Positions 24,657 through 33,411 are shown, numbered from the stretch's first letter. The stretch: DNA of 64,000 nt from Algoriphagus iocasae (GCF_014206875.1 NZ_JACIJO010000003.1:474066-538065), one strand, 5' to 3'. The notes: generated by a model not told the origin, from the letters alone. Numbers and translations are program-made.

Positions 24657-25820
24657 TTACTTTTTATTTCCGAAACCTAACCACAATTTAAACTCTGCAC
24701 TGACCCCTATAAAAGGTTGGAAGCTATTCACATTATTACCAGAAAGTTTTTCTGTTGTAATAAATGTACCGCCGGCATTTAGTCGGATAACCCTGAAAAA
24801 GTTATAGCCTAGTCCTACATAAACAGGTCTTTCGATCACAGGTCCTGAGATTCGTTCATTCAGGCTGTTTTCCATTTTACCGGAAATGAAAGCTCCTGCA
24901 GAAATGGACATGTTATTCATGAACCTTGCAAAAGTTCTATTTCCTAAAGGAAATGAAACGCCTACATATGGACCATGTACAAACTCCTGATTTGGCAATC
25001 CTTCACTTAATGATATTCCTCCATAACCAATATTGATAGGGAGAGCATTTGAAGTTTTTTCTGTGGGATAATTATCAAAAATCTTTTCATCCACTCTCAC
25101 GAGCATATTTGGACTTAAATATTGGCTGATTTCAGAGGAAATGATCGCATTGAGTTCTTCTAAGTATTGTGCGGCGTAAACAGCTCTTGCATTGTCATTT
25201 TCTCCAACTCCGGTAGCGTTATATTTGGCTTTACCCATTTTCAGCTTTTCTCGCTGCTCTAATTTGGATTGGGTGATATCGCTGAATCCCGGGAATTGCT
25301 CGCCATTTGGAAGTTCAAAATAGTAGGCTCCTTGTTCTACTATTTTTTTCATATTGTTCAGGATGACGATGTCGGATTCTGAAAAATGTATACCTCCTTT
25401 TTTGATGCTCGTAATTGTGCTGAGGTAGGTTTTGATGTTTTGACTGATCAGTGCCCGAACTTCTTCAATCTGCTCGGAACCAGCTCTCTGATAAAAGCCG
25501 ATTTCCAAATAATAATCCTCATTTGATCTTAAAGGATCAGAAACCAGTACTTGGTAAGAAATGTCCTTGTATCCAAAAGGAGACTTCCAGAAATAGGAGT
25601 ATCCAGCCTTCTCAGTTTTTTTGGAGGGATATATCTTGAGAGTCACCATTTCTATCTTTTCGGGAATTGCCCCGCGGATGTAGAAAGCCTGTTCGGCAGG
25701 GAGTGGTTTTCCTCCATTGATTTTGTTTTGGAGCAAATCCAGGTCAACGGTGGTAACTTGTCCCAAGAGGCTGAGTGTAGATAGAAATACACCCAAAATA
25801 GTTAGTACAAATCTGTTCAT
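24657..25820 (-). CDS. Exported protein of unknown function with barrel-like C-terminus
   Basis: I choose the ATG at 25820 (MNRFVLTILGVFLSTLSLLG-Q), three codons inside the longest frame, giving a good signal peptide. The product has 387 residues. The N-terminal 150 residues look like a beta-sandwich with RGAIPEKIEMVTLKIYPSKK and a Y-F-W-K motif. A helical middle follows (YAAQYLEELNAIISSEISQYL). The last 130 residues show paired strands of outer-membrane barrel type (IGYGGISLSEGLPNQEF, YVGVSFPL, YVGLGYNFFRVIRLNAGGTF, FIGVSAEFKLWLGFG). It is co-directional with the OmpA-family gene, with 4 bases between them, so it is probably a partner in cell-envelope architecture. No named family recognised. 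Confidence 0.72.
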   Translation of the reverse strand: MNRFVLTILGVFLSTLSLLGQVTTVDLDLLQNKINGGKPLPAEQAFYIRGAIPEKIEMVTLKIYPSKKTEKAGYSYFWKSPFGYKDISYQVLVSDPLRSNEDYYLEIGFYQRAGSEQIEEVRALISQNIKTYLSTITSIKKGGIHFSESDIVILNNMKKIVEQGAYYFELPNGEQFPGFSDITQSKLEQREKLKMGKAKYNATGVGENDNARAVYAAQYLEELNAIISSEISQYLSPNMLVRVDEKIFDNYPTEKTSNALPINIGYGGISLSEGLPNQEFVHGPYVGVSFPLGNRTFARFMNNMSISAGAFISGKMENSLNERISGPVIERPVYVGLGYNFFRVIRLNAGGTFITTEKLSGNNVNSFQPFIGVSAEFKLWLGFGNKK

Positions 25821-25915
25821 ATAAATCAAATGATATGTTAAAAATTGATTTGAAACCTATTAAAATGTTTAATCAGGTAGGTATTAAATATATGGCTTAG
25901 TTGATGTTTGAAATT

Positions 25916-26200
25916 TTAGTAAGTAAGAAATTTATTGAATTGGGAACAGATTCCCGATGTTTTTTTGATTGGATACTTTTTGGCGGTAGACATATGTTCT
26001 GCCTTTATAACCTTCAAAGGATCTAAGTGTTGAGTTTTTTTTATTGCTTTTGGATACCAAAGCATTGAATTTATTAATTCAGTAAAAAATACCCCTGCAT
26101 TAGAATCTTTACCTATATGGAAAAGGGAAGATGATACGCTGGCTATATCAGCATAGGAAAATCGAATGGGAAATTGCTCTATTTGAAGCTGACTATTCAT
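25916..26200 (-). CDS. Possible small gene, unknown product
   Basis: This is a 94-codon ATG frame in the 530-base gap between the exported-protein gene and the PAP2 gene. The product is soluble, with no signal peptide, and has two helical segments (AGVFFTELINSMLWYPKAIKKTQ and the C-terminal NKFLTY). It has a single cysteine near the end and no motif I know. The surrounding DNA is very A+T rich (26201-26340) with nothing else visible. The frame could be genuine, a decayed gene, or chance; composition alone cannot settle this. Confidence 0.35.
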   Translation of the reverse strand: MNSQLQIEQFPIRFSYADIASVSSSLFHIGKDSNAGVFFTELINSMLWYPKAIKKTQHLDPLKVIKAEHMSTAKKYPIKKTSGICSQFNKFLTY

Positions 26201-26352
26201 TCTTTTAAAAGTATAATTAAACAGTAATGTATTTTGAATTTACAAATTCAATTCATCAAAATTCAATTTTTTAAAAAATATTCCTCCTAAATTTTTACAA
26301 TAAAAATGTAAAAAATTCAATTATTGGGAACAGGATTGCAAAAGGAGAAAAC

Positions 26353-26928
26353 CTACTTTAGGATAGATTTGAGTATTTCTCTTTTGATAAAAACAATCAA
26401 GAACCAACTCAAAACCCCAGCTAAGAAACCAATAAAAGCTCCTGTAAATACATCCACAGGATAGTGAACTCCTAAATAAATTCGGGTATAGGAAATGATG
26501 GCTGCCCAAAGGAAAAGCCATTTTAGGAACTTGATTTTTTTGCCAAGCTTTAGATTTAAAAAAGTTGCAATGGCGAATGTATTTGCAGCATGCGAGGAAG
26601 CAAATCCATATAAGCCGCCACATCTTCCATAATTGTGAATTATGCCTTCCCATCTCTCATCATGGCAGGGTCTTAATCTCTCAAAAAAAGGCTTCATTAA
26701 ACCAGATGTGGTTTGATCGGAAATCAGAATTGCCAAGGCGATCCCTCCAAACACCCACCAGCTTGATTTTGGATCAGCTTTGTAGATGAAATATGCCAAA
26801 ACTATATAGAAAGGAATCCAAGTTATCGTTTGAGATACTTGAAACATGATTGGGTCCAACCATTCCGCATGCATGGAATTGATAAAAAGGAATAAATCCT
26901 CGTCCCATTTTTTGATATTTTCAATCAT
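26353..26928 (-). CDS. PAP2-superfamily membrane phosphatase
   Basis: This encodes 191 residues. All three PAP2 catalytic motifs are present: KPFFERLRP (residues 79-87), FASSH (nucleophile-assisting His113) and Y-T-R-I-Y-L-G-V-H-Y-P-V-D with Arg149, His155 and Asp159. Five to six hydrophobic segments surround them, so the active site should face the periplasm at the inner membrane. Members dephosphorylate undecaprenyl diphosphate, phosphatidylglycerophosphate or lipid A. Undecaprenyl-PP recycling is the commonest role for this size. Its start is 2 bases from the hemF stop, so translation is probably coupled to hemF. Confidence 0.92.
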   Translation of the reverse strand: MIENIKKWDEDLFLFINSMHAEWLDPIMFQVSQTITWIPFYIVLAYFIYKADPKSSWWVFGGIALAILISDQTTSGLMKPFFERLRPCHDERWEGIIHNYGRCGGLYGFASSHAANTFAIATFLNLKLGKKIKFLKWLFLWAAIISYTRIYLGVHYPVDVFTGAFIGFLAGVLSWFLIVFIKREILKSILK

Positions 26929-26930
26929 AA

Positions 26931-27836
26931 TTAACTATTAATCCAGTCAATTCCTTTCTTAAGGTAATCTAAAGTAGCCTTTTCTTTGCTGCCTATTTCA
27001 GGTTCATTCATATATTCCCAACTAGCTTCAGGAGGCATACTCATTAAAATGCTTTCAGTTCTCCCATTGGTATCAAGACCAAATTTGGTCCCTGCATCCC
27101 ACACGAGATTAAATTCCACATACCTTCCTCTCCTTAGTTTCTGCCAATTTACTTCCTGTTCACCATATGTAAGCTGGCTGTTTTTCTGCATGAAATGGGA
27201 ATATACCTTCGGGAATAATTTCCCAATGTCTAAACTGAAATTTAAGATGCTTTCAAAATGTTCATCTGATTCAGCTTTAAGATGATCGTAGAAGATCCCT
27301 CCTATACCTCTGGTTTCATTTCTATGTTTGATATAGAAATAATCATCGGCCCAGGTTTTAAACTTTTGATAAGCTTCCGGATCAAAGTCATCACATACTT
27401 CTTTGACCCTTTCATGAAAATATCTGGCATCTTTTAAATCAATGTAATGGGGGGTAAGATCCACTCCGCCACCAAACCAATGAACACCGTTATCCATTTC
27501 AAAATACCTGATATTCATGTGAATGATCGGCACCATTGGGGATTTTGGATGAAGCACGATTGATACACCCGTTGCAAAAAAGTCTGCGGGCTCTAACTTT
27601 AACCGATCTAGAATTTTCTGTGGAGTAGGACCATGTACAGCAGAAAATGCAACACCACCTTTTTCAATAATATTTCCATTCTTGAAAATTCTGGTTCTAC
27701 CACCGCCACCACCTGGTCTTTCCCATTTGTCCTCGATAAATTTCCCAAATCCATCGCTGATTTCCAGCTCAGTACAAATATGGTCCTGAATTCCTTGATA
27801 TATTTTAGCGATTTCTTCTTTACTTTTTCTTGGCAT
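26931..27836 (-). CDS. hemF: Oxygen-dependent coproporphyrinogen III oxidase
   Basis: I take the ATG at 27836 (MPRKSKEEIAKIY), since the longer frame to 27899 runs back into the tamL coding end. The product then has 301 residues, matching the 299 of E. coli HemF. Family hallmarks are WERPGGGGGRTRI, GVAFSAVHG, the MNIRYFE-x4-HWFGGGVDLTPHY active-site region, HRNETRGIGGIFYD and RRGRYVEFNLVWDAGTKFGL. It performs the two oxidative decarboxylations that turn coproporphyrinogen III into protoporphyrinogen IX using O2, indicating aerobic haem synthesis. It is cytoplasmic. It lies 13 bases after tamL and immediately before the PAP2 gene. Confidence 0.97.
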   Translation of the reverse strand: MPRKSKEEIAKIYQGIQDHICTELEISDGFGKFIEDKWERPGGGGGRTRIFKNGNIIEKGGVAFSAVHGPTPQKILDRLKLEPADFFATGVSIVLHPKSPMVPIIHMNIRYFEMDNGVHWFGGGVDLTPHYIDLKDARYFHERVKEVCDDFDPEAYQKFKTWADDYFYIKHRNETRGIGGIFYDHLKAESDEHFESILNFSLDIGKLFPKVYSHFMQKNSQLTYGEQEVNWQKLRRGRYVEFNLVWDAGTKFGLDTNGRTESILMSMPPEASWEYMNEPEIGSKEKATLDYLKKGIDWINS

Positions 27837-27849
27837 TTCCTGGTAATTA

Positions 27850-30270
27850 TTAAAATGGGTACCCGATCCCAAAGTTAAATACTGTTTGACCTTTTTCACC
27901 TAAAGGCCTTTTAAAACTCAATTTATCTAAAATCCAACGCTCTCCTTCCGGTCTGGCAGGGTCAATGGCTTTCGTGGCCATATCCAAACGGATGATCAAA
28001 AAATCAAAATCCATTCGTAACCCTATCCCTGTTCCTACAGCAATTTCTTTATAAAATCGATCAAAGCGAAAATCAGAGCCCGGTCTTGATGGTTCTACTC
28101 CAATATTCCATGCATTTCCGGCATCAATAAACACTGCCATATCAAAGTACCCAACTAGGTTTCTTCGGTACTCAAGCATGGTTTCCAAAAGCATTTCAGC
28201 TGGCTGCTCAAATCGATAATCAAAGTAACCTTGATCATTTACTGGAGGTGTATAGCTACCTGGACCCAATCGTCTTGCTTGCCAGGCACGAATACTCGTT
28301 CCACCTCCGGCAAAAAAGTATTTTTCATAAGGAAGAATTCCGCTACTCAAGCCATAAGGTTGGGCAATGCCAAAATTTAATCGATAGGCGATAGTTTGTT
28401 TTTTATCTATCGGTAAATAACGTCTGAAATCGGCTTGAAATTTTAACCATTGGAACCTCGCAAAATCTGTAGTCTCATCAATTGAGGGGGCTTTGAAAAA
28501 ATTTAAAGTCGTCCCGCCACTTTCCACAAATAACTTCAATAAAGAAGACCTGTTAGTTTCAAAGTTCCCATACTTATTGAAATTGATGATAGTTTGTCCT
28601 GATACACTACTTATAATGGAAGGCAAGAAAGACCAGATTAAGTTATTTCCTTGCTCTGCCAAATCCGTCAAAACCTGCAGAAATTCCGTCGTCATCTTTG
28701 GCGTACGTATGTAGTTGATATCAGCAAGATTAAAAGTAAATTGTTGCCGATTACTTCGCGTCGCCCAGCTATAGGACAATAAGCCATTTAAGCCAGATCT
28801 TGTGTATTCTGGTCTATTCGTATAGTTAAATCCGATCAAAGTCCTTGTGTTAGGATTATATCGGCCATATTTCTCCAAACTTCTCGGAAAAAAAGGAATC
28901 AGGAATCTTGGAAAGATTACTGAAGCCGAAGTTCCCAGCTCTCTACTTTGGTAGACACCTTGATCTGTAGCAGAGGCAACTCCCTCTAATCCTGCTCTGA
29001 AATTAAACTCCAAAATTTCACCAGCTCTAAAGAAGTTTCTGTTTCTCAATGAAGCAGAGAAAAATGGACCAGGAAGCTGTTCAGTGACACTTAAACCCAA
29101 TTGATTGGTCAATTGGTACTTTTGATTGGGTTGGGTAATGACCTTTGCCGTGAGGGAAGTCCCTACCGTATCAAAAGAAATATTTACAAACCGGAATAAG
29201 TCCAGGTTATTTAATTGTTTTTGAGATTCCAATACATCAGATCGGTTGTATTTATTCCCTGTATTGAAGAATATCCTGGATGCAAAAATCTTTTCGGAGT
29301 ATCGATCCTTGTAAAATGAAAAATCAATATCTCTGTATTCTCTGGTTATTTTTTGATCGATAAAATCATTGGTGGGTGGGTTTACCCTAAAATAAATGGA
29401 ATCGATAGAGTAGACTTCATGCTTTTCTGTGAATGTAGGTTTCCTTATTAACTCTTCAATTACCACAGTTTTTTTACTGGTATCCTGAAAGACATTGTAT
29501 TCAATAAAGGACTTTGAAAACATGAAAAAGCCATTGTTTTTTAAAAGCTCTTCCACACGGTTTCTCTCGGCTACAATTCGGTCCTGATCGTAATTCTGAT
29601 TTCTCTTTAATTGACTTTCAGCTTTGGTTCGCTTTAAAAGACTCAGGATTTCTGCGTTATCAGATCTCACTGAAATGGAGTCAATGATGTAGGGCTGTTT
29701 CTCATTAATTTGGTAGGTAACAAAGGCTTTGTTTTTCTTTGTTTCTACCTGATAATCTACCTCAGCATCCATATATCCTTTGTTATATAGATAACTGTTG
29801 ATTTCAGTAACTGAAATTTTTGTATCGGCACTGTCCAGAATTGTGGCGGGATTTCCGGTTCTCATGACCAAATTTCCAAACTCCTCCTTTTTCTCGAGAC
29901 TTTTTACTTTGCTTTCCAGCTTATCCTGCCTCTTGATTAATTTTCTATCGTCTGGATTTTGGCCTCTTAATGTTCCTACGGAGTCTAGTTCTTGTCTTTT
30001 CAGTTCGAGTTTTTCAGAAACAGCGGCACTATCATAAAATTGCTTTCCAAATCGATAGATGTTGACTCCTAAGGAATAATTCAAAAGTGGAATCCTTGTA
30101 TTCGGTTCTTGTAAAATCAAAGGGTAGATGTCCTCCTTGCTTACTTCTTCCAATCCTTCAAGTTCGTTTTCAAAAAGTACATATTTCCCCTCAGGTACAT
30201 TTTTAGTCACAGAACAGCCCAGTAGGCCTCCAAGGACACAGATAAAAAGTATATATTTGATGAATTTCAA
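27850..30270 (-). CDS. tamL: TamL-type Omp85 lipoprotein barrel with POTRA domains
   Basis: The frame extends to a TTG at 30300, but no ATG exists near the N-terminus. The TTG at 30270 gives MKFIKYILFICVLGGLLGC, an excellent lipoprotein signal with Cys19, so I use it (806 residues). After NVPEGKYVLFENELEG come a charged helical insert (residues about 90-130), at least three POTRA-like modules, and a 16-strand barrel from about residue 400. Loop 6 reads GTSIRAWQARRLGPG, then LETMLEYRRNL, and the last strand ends in GIGYPF. This is the Bacteroidota TamA counterpart that inserts outer-membrane proteins or moves lipids with TamB. TamB is not adjacent here. Confidence 0.88.
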   Translation of the reverse strand: MKFIKYILFICVLGGLLGCSVTKNVPEGKYVLFENELEGLEEVSKEDIYPLILQEPNTRIPLLNYSLGVNIYRFGKQFYDSAAVSEKLELKRQELDSVGTLRGQNPDDRKLIKRQDKLESKVKSLEKKEEFGNLVMRTGNPATILDSADTKISVTEINSYLYNKGYMDAEVDYQVETKKNKAFVTYQINEKQPYIIDSISVRSDNAEILSLLKRTKAESQLKRNQNYDQDRIVAERNRVEELLKNNGFFMFSKSFIEYNVFQDTSKKTVVIEELIRKPTFTEKHEVYSIDSIYFRVNPPTNDFIDQKITREYRDIDFSFYKDRYSEKIFASRIFFNTGNKYNRSDVLESQKQLNNLDLFRFVNISFDTVGTSLTAKVITQPNQKYQLTNQLGLSVTEQLPGPFFSASLRNRNFFRAGEILEFNFRAGLEGVASATDQGVYQSRELGTSASVIFPRFLIPFFPRSLEKYGRYNPNTRTLIGFNYTNRPEYTRSGLNGLLSYSWATRSNRQQFTFNLADINYIRTPKMTTEFLQVLTDLAEQGNNLIWSFLPSIISSVSGQTIINFNKYGNFETNRSSLLKLFVESGGTTLNFFKAPSIDETTDFARFQWLKFQADFRRYLPIDKKQTIAYRLNFGIAQPYGLSSGILPYEKYFFAGGGTSIRAWQARRLGPGSYTPPVNDQGYFDYRFEQPAEMLLETMLEYRRNLVGYFDMAVFIDAGNAWNIGVEPSRPGSDFRFDRFYKEIAVGTGIGLRMDFDFLIIRLDMATKAIDPARPEGERWILDKLSFKRPLGEKGQTVFNFGIGYPF

Positions 30271-30289
30271 AATGGGAGAATAAATCGGA

Positions 30290-31039
30290 ATGCTTAGCAA
30301 AAATACGGTTAAGTTTATAAAAACCTTACATCAAAAGAAATACCGAAATCTGGAACAAAAATTCTTTGTAGAAGGAGAGAAGTCAGTATTAGAGTTATTA
30401 AACTCTGATTTTGAAGTAGAGTTACTTTTGGTGACAGAAAGATTTTTTGAACAGCACCAAAAACAATTAAATCACCTTCGGGCAGAATTACTTATTGTTA
30501 CACAAAAGCAACTGGAAAGCGTTGGTCAGTTTCAAAGCAATGATAGTGCTTTGGCAGTAGCCAAAATGAAATCCAACCAATATTTTGAAAACACCCAAGA
30601 GGACTTGGTAATTGCTTTGGATGATGTGAGAGACCCCGGGAACTTGGGGACGATTATCAGAATTGCTGATTGGTATGGAATTAAACATTTGCTTTTCTCT
30701 TCTCAGACTGCGGAATTTTATAATCCGAAAGTAATTCAGGCCAGTATGGGTTCTTTTACGAGGGTCAAATTTTATTATGGAGATCTCAAAGAGATTTTCA
30801 AGAAATGGGATTGTCCTATTTATGGTGCCTATCTGGGAGGATCCAATATTCATCAACTTAACAAGCCAAAGCCAGGAATTCTCCTGATGGGGAATGAGTC
30901 AAATGGCATTTCAGAGGAATTAGCGGGCTTTGTTACTAATAAAATTACAATCCCGGGTTTTGGCAGTGCTGAGTCTTTGAATGTCGCAATTGCAACCGCC
31001 ATTCTTTGTGATAATTTCAAAAGGTTGGCAGGAGAATGA
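30290..31039 (+). CDS. SpoU/TrmH-family RNA 2'-O-methyltransferase
   Basis: This encodes 249 residues from ATG at 30290. The N-terminal substrate-binding domain (KFIKTLHQKKYRNLEQKFFVEGEKSVLELL) resembles RlmB/TrmH-like enzymes. The SPOUT catalytic domain has its three motifs: LDDVRDPGNLGTIIRIADWYG, LLMGNESNGISEEL and IPGFGSAESLNVAIATAI, which form the AdoMet-binding trefoil knot. It methylates a ribose in rRNA or tRNA; the exact nucleotide cannot be told. It is divergent from tamL with starts about 20 bases apart, and its stop overlaps the next gene's ATG (ATGA), so the two are coupled. Confidence 0.93.
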   Translation: MLSKNTVKFIKTLHQKKYRNLEQKFFVEGEKSVLELLNSDFEVELLLVTERFFEQHQKQLNHLRAELLIVTQKQLESVGQFQSNDSALAVAKMKSNQYFENTQEDLVIALDDVRDPGNLGTIIRIADWYGIKHLLFSSQTAEFYNPKVIQASMGSFTRVKFYYGDLKEIFKKWDCPIYGAYLGGSNIHQLNKPKPGILLMGNESNGISEELAGFVTNKITIPGFGSAESLNVAIATAILCDNFKRLAGE

Positions 31040-32019
31040 TTAGTAAACTACTCAAGACGCTCAATAAAGTAGGAATAAACGGGTTTTTATTGGGGATCTT
31101 TGCCGCGGTATTTTTAGGTTTTCTATTTCCTGAGTTCGGTTCATCCGAATCAAATGTCCCTTGGAAACCAATCATTAATATGGGAATAGGGCTGGTTTTC
31201 TTTTTTTATGGAGTAAAACTGGATCCTGCTCAATTAAAAGCTGGCCTAAAAAACTGGAAACTCCACGTTCTTATACAAGCAGCTACTTTCTTGATTTTTC
31301 CTCTTTTGGTTCAATTGCTTCAAATGTTACTTCCTTCTTTCAATGAGGATTTTAACTTGGGCATAACCTATTTATCTGTTTTGCCATCTACGGTGAGCGC
31401 ATCAATTGTAATGGTATCTTTGGCAAATGGAAATATTCCGGGAGCCATTTTCAATGCAAGTATTTCGAGCCTACTTGGCGTTGTGATTACTCCTGCCTGG
31501 ATGGGGATTCTTGGAGATACCTCTGAATTTGAAATTGAGTTTTTGCCTACACTTGGAGAACTTTCGGTCAAAGTTTTATTACCGGTAATACTAGGTGTTT
31601 TTCTTCATAGCTGGATTTTCCCTAAAATCTCAAAGCAAATAGGTAAAGTAAAATACCTAGATCAGACAGTGATCATGATTATTGTGTTTACCTCTTTTGC
31701 CCAGTCTTTCTCTCAACATGTTTTCGCGCCATATAAGCTTTCCACATTGATGCAGGTCAGCTTCACAATGCTGGCAATTTTCTTTCTAGTCTGGGGAATA
31801 TTGGAATTGCTGTGTAGAATGCTTCATTTCTCAAGAGAAGACAGGATCACTGCGCTTTTTTGTGGTTCAAAAAAATCATTGGTACAAGGAGTGGTTATAG
31901 GTAAAGTGATTTTTCCAGATCCTGCCATGTTGGCTTTAGTTTTATTACCGGTAATGCTCTATCATATTCAACAATTAATAGCAGGATCAATTATAGCATC
32001 AAGCCTAGCAAAAAAATAA
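31036..32019 (+). CDS. SBF-like (bile acid:sodium symporter family) transporter
   Basis: This encodes 327 residues with about ten hydrophobic segments, two inverted repeats of five helices. Signature stretches of the PF13593-type SBF-like branch are GIGLVFFFYGVKLDPAQLKAG near residue 55, YLSVLPSTVSASIVMVSLANGN near 115-136, and FCGSKKSLVQGVVIGKVIF near 280. The family exchanges organic acids with sodium across the inner membrane; yeast Rch1 belongs to the same branch. Substrate unknown. The ATG overlaps the methyltransferase stop by 4 bases, so they are co-translated. The pairing with an RNA methyltransferase has no obvious functional reason. Confidence 0.9.
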   Translation: MISKLLKTLNKVGINGFLLGIFAAVFLGFLFPEFGSSESNVPWKPIINMGIGLVFFFYGVKLDPAQLKAGLKNWKLHVLIQAATFLIFPLLVQLLQMLLPSFNEDFNLGITYLSVLPSTVSASIVMVSLANGNIPGAIFNASISSLLGVVITPAWMGILGDTSEFEIEFLPTLGELSVKVLLPVILGVFLHSWIFPKISKQIGKVKYLDQTVIMIIVFTSFAQSFSQHVFAPYKLSTLMQVSFTMLAIFFLVWGILELLCRMLHFSREDRITALFCGSKKSLVQGVVIGKVIFPDPAMLALVLLPVMLYHIQQLIAGSIIASSLAKK

Positions 32020-32096
32020 TTGTTGAAAAGCTAAGTAGTGTTTTTTTAATAGTCTCAAGCATTTTGTATTTTTAAATGATTCAATATTTAATAATG

Positions 32097-32975
32097 ATGA
32101 AAAATTTAAAAATCTTATTTTCTGTTTTATTCTTATTGACAGTCATCTTCGCCTCAAATGTTGATGTAATGGCTCAGGATAAAACAGATATTATATTCCT
32201 AAAAACAGGGGAAAAGAAAGAAGGGAAAGTGACAGGTATAACCGAATCCCATGTGAAATTCAGATATACTGGAGAAGAATTCGATTATGAAATACCAAAG
32301 ACTGATCTGGCTAAGATACAGTTTGCAAGTGGAAGAGAGGAAGTATTTGGTACGGTGGACACAGGCGGAACTGTCAGCACAACTCCTGCTCCTGCAAATG
32401 CGGAAGATGCCCATAATAAGATAGCAGTTTTACCATTTCAGTTTAGTAGCAATGATCCTTCCATGGATCCAAAGGCAATGAGTAGTTTGGCTCAGAATAC
32501 TACTGCAAATTCCATTAGACAACAATATGGGAACTTGATGCTACAAGACCCTATGACGACAAATGCATTATTGGCGAAGAATAATATTGACTATTCCAAT
32601 ATTACTACGATGCTTCCTGCGGAGGTCGCAAAATTATTGGGAGTAGAATATGTTGTTTATGGAACTGTTAACCTTACTAATAAAGGAGCGACTACAATTG
32701 GATCAACTGGAACAAACTATAGCGAGAGAGAAAAATCAGATTATACAAAAGGAAAATCAGACGACCGAACTAAAGGATCTGCATATACATCAACAAGTTC
32801 TACTACCAAAATAGATTATGATACTTCGGTTGATTTCAGACTTTTCAATAATAAGGGGACCAATATGTATTCAGATTCCAGACATGTTTTTGGAAGTGAA
32901 GTAGACTCCTACGAGAGCGGGATTGATTACATGATAAAAAGAACACCCTTTGGTTCAAAATACGGTAAAAAGTAA
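32097..32975 (+). CDS. Exported protein: small beta domain plus CsgG/TolB-N-like domain
   Basis: I choose the second of two adjacent ATGs (32094/32097), giving MKNLKILFSVLFLL and a signal peptide cut after MA-Q (292 residues). Residues about 28-85 form a small beta domain of the type D-I-I-x-L-K-x-G-x-K-x-x-G-K-V-x-x-I, repeated in many Bacteroidota exported proteins. Residues about 108-220 follow the CsgG/TolB N-terminal pattern: NKIAVLPFQF, a helix, LMLQDPMTTNALL, then AEVAKLLGVEYVVYGTVNL. A Ser/Thr/Lys-rich loop comes next, then a final strand block with FRLFNNKGTNMYSDSRH. It is probably periplasmic. A perfect 32-bp palindromic terminator follows. Role unknown. Confidence 0.75.
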   Translation: MKNLKILFSVLFLLTVIFASNVDVMAQDKTDIIFLKTGEKKEGKVTGITESHVKFRYTGEEFDYEIPKTDLAKIQFASGREEVFGTVDTGGTVSTTPAPANAEDAHNKIAVLPFQFSSNDPSMDPKAMSSLAQNTTANSIRQQYGNLMLQDPMTTNALLAKNNIDYSNITTMLPAEVAKLLGVEYVVYGTVNLTNKGATTIGSTGTNYSEREKSDYTKGKSDDRTKGSAYTSTSSTTKIDYDTSVDFRLFNNKGTNMYSDSRHVFGSEVDSYESGIDYMIKRTPFGSKYGKK

Positions 32976-32994
32976 TTTTGTAGCTCTGCTTACT

Positions 32995-33028
32995 AAAAAG
33001 GCCTGAATTTAAATTCAGGCCTTTTTTT
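32995..33028. terminator. Perfect palindromic bidirectional terminator
   Basis: Sixteen bases, AAAAAGGCCTGAATTT, are followed directly by their inverse. The T-runs on either strand allow termination of both the exported-protein gene and the convergent acyl-CoA-binding protein gene, which ends at 33027. Confidence 0.9.
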
Positions 33029-33287
33029 ATAAATGAGTTTGGGAAAGCTTTTCAACAAGCTGGATATATTCTTCTTCAGCTTCCTCTTTAGATTTTCCTT
33101 TGTACTGAAGCCAGCTATTGTATTTTGCTGCGGATTTGAAGTCAAATCCCCCTGGTCTTTCATTTTCATTATCACCTTCTGTAGCTTGCTTATAAAGGCC
33201 ATATAACTTCAACAAGTCCTCGTTTGAAGGTTTGCTTGTGAATTGTTTAGTAAGCCTTACTGCTTCTTCTAATGTTTGAGTTTTCAT
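33027..33287 (-). CDS. Acyl-CoA-binding protein (ACBP)
   Basis: This encodes 86 residues, exactly the size of eukaryotic ACBP. The four-helix family signature is clear: LLKLYGLYKQATEGDNENERPGGFDFKSAAKYNSW, corresponding to the Y-G-L-Y-K-Q-A-T-x-G-D ... R-P-G ... K-x-x-x-K-x-x-x-W ligand-binding residues. ACBP binds long-chain acyl-CoA thioesters in the cytosol and buffers or delivers them to lipid enzymes. It is a single gene between the palindromic terminator and the gltA terminator. Bacterial ACBPs are patchily distributed but recurrent in Bacteroidota. Assignment is secure; physiological role inferred. Confidence 0.95.
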   Translation of the reverse strand: MKTQTLEEAVRLTKQFTSKPSNEDLLKLYGLYKQATEGDNENERPGGFDFKSAAKYNSWLQYKGKSKEEAEEEYIQLVEKLSQTHL

Positions 33288-33358
33288 AATAAATTGGTTT
33301 GGGTAATAATGTCCATCAAAATTGAAGCTAATTAATGGGATAAACGACTTGGGATATC

Positions 33359-33386
33359 AAAAAAGCCAACTGAATCAGCTGGCTTT
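33359..33386 (-). terminator. gltA terminator
   Basis: On the minus strand GCCAGCTG-ATT-CAGTTGGC (one G-T wobble) is followed by TTTTTTG. It lies about 25 bases after the gltA stop. Confidence 0.85.
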
Positions 33387-33411
33387 CTCACTATTTGATC
33401 TGGATCAAATT

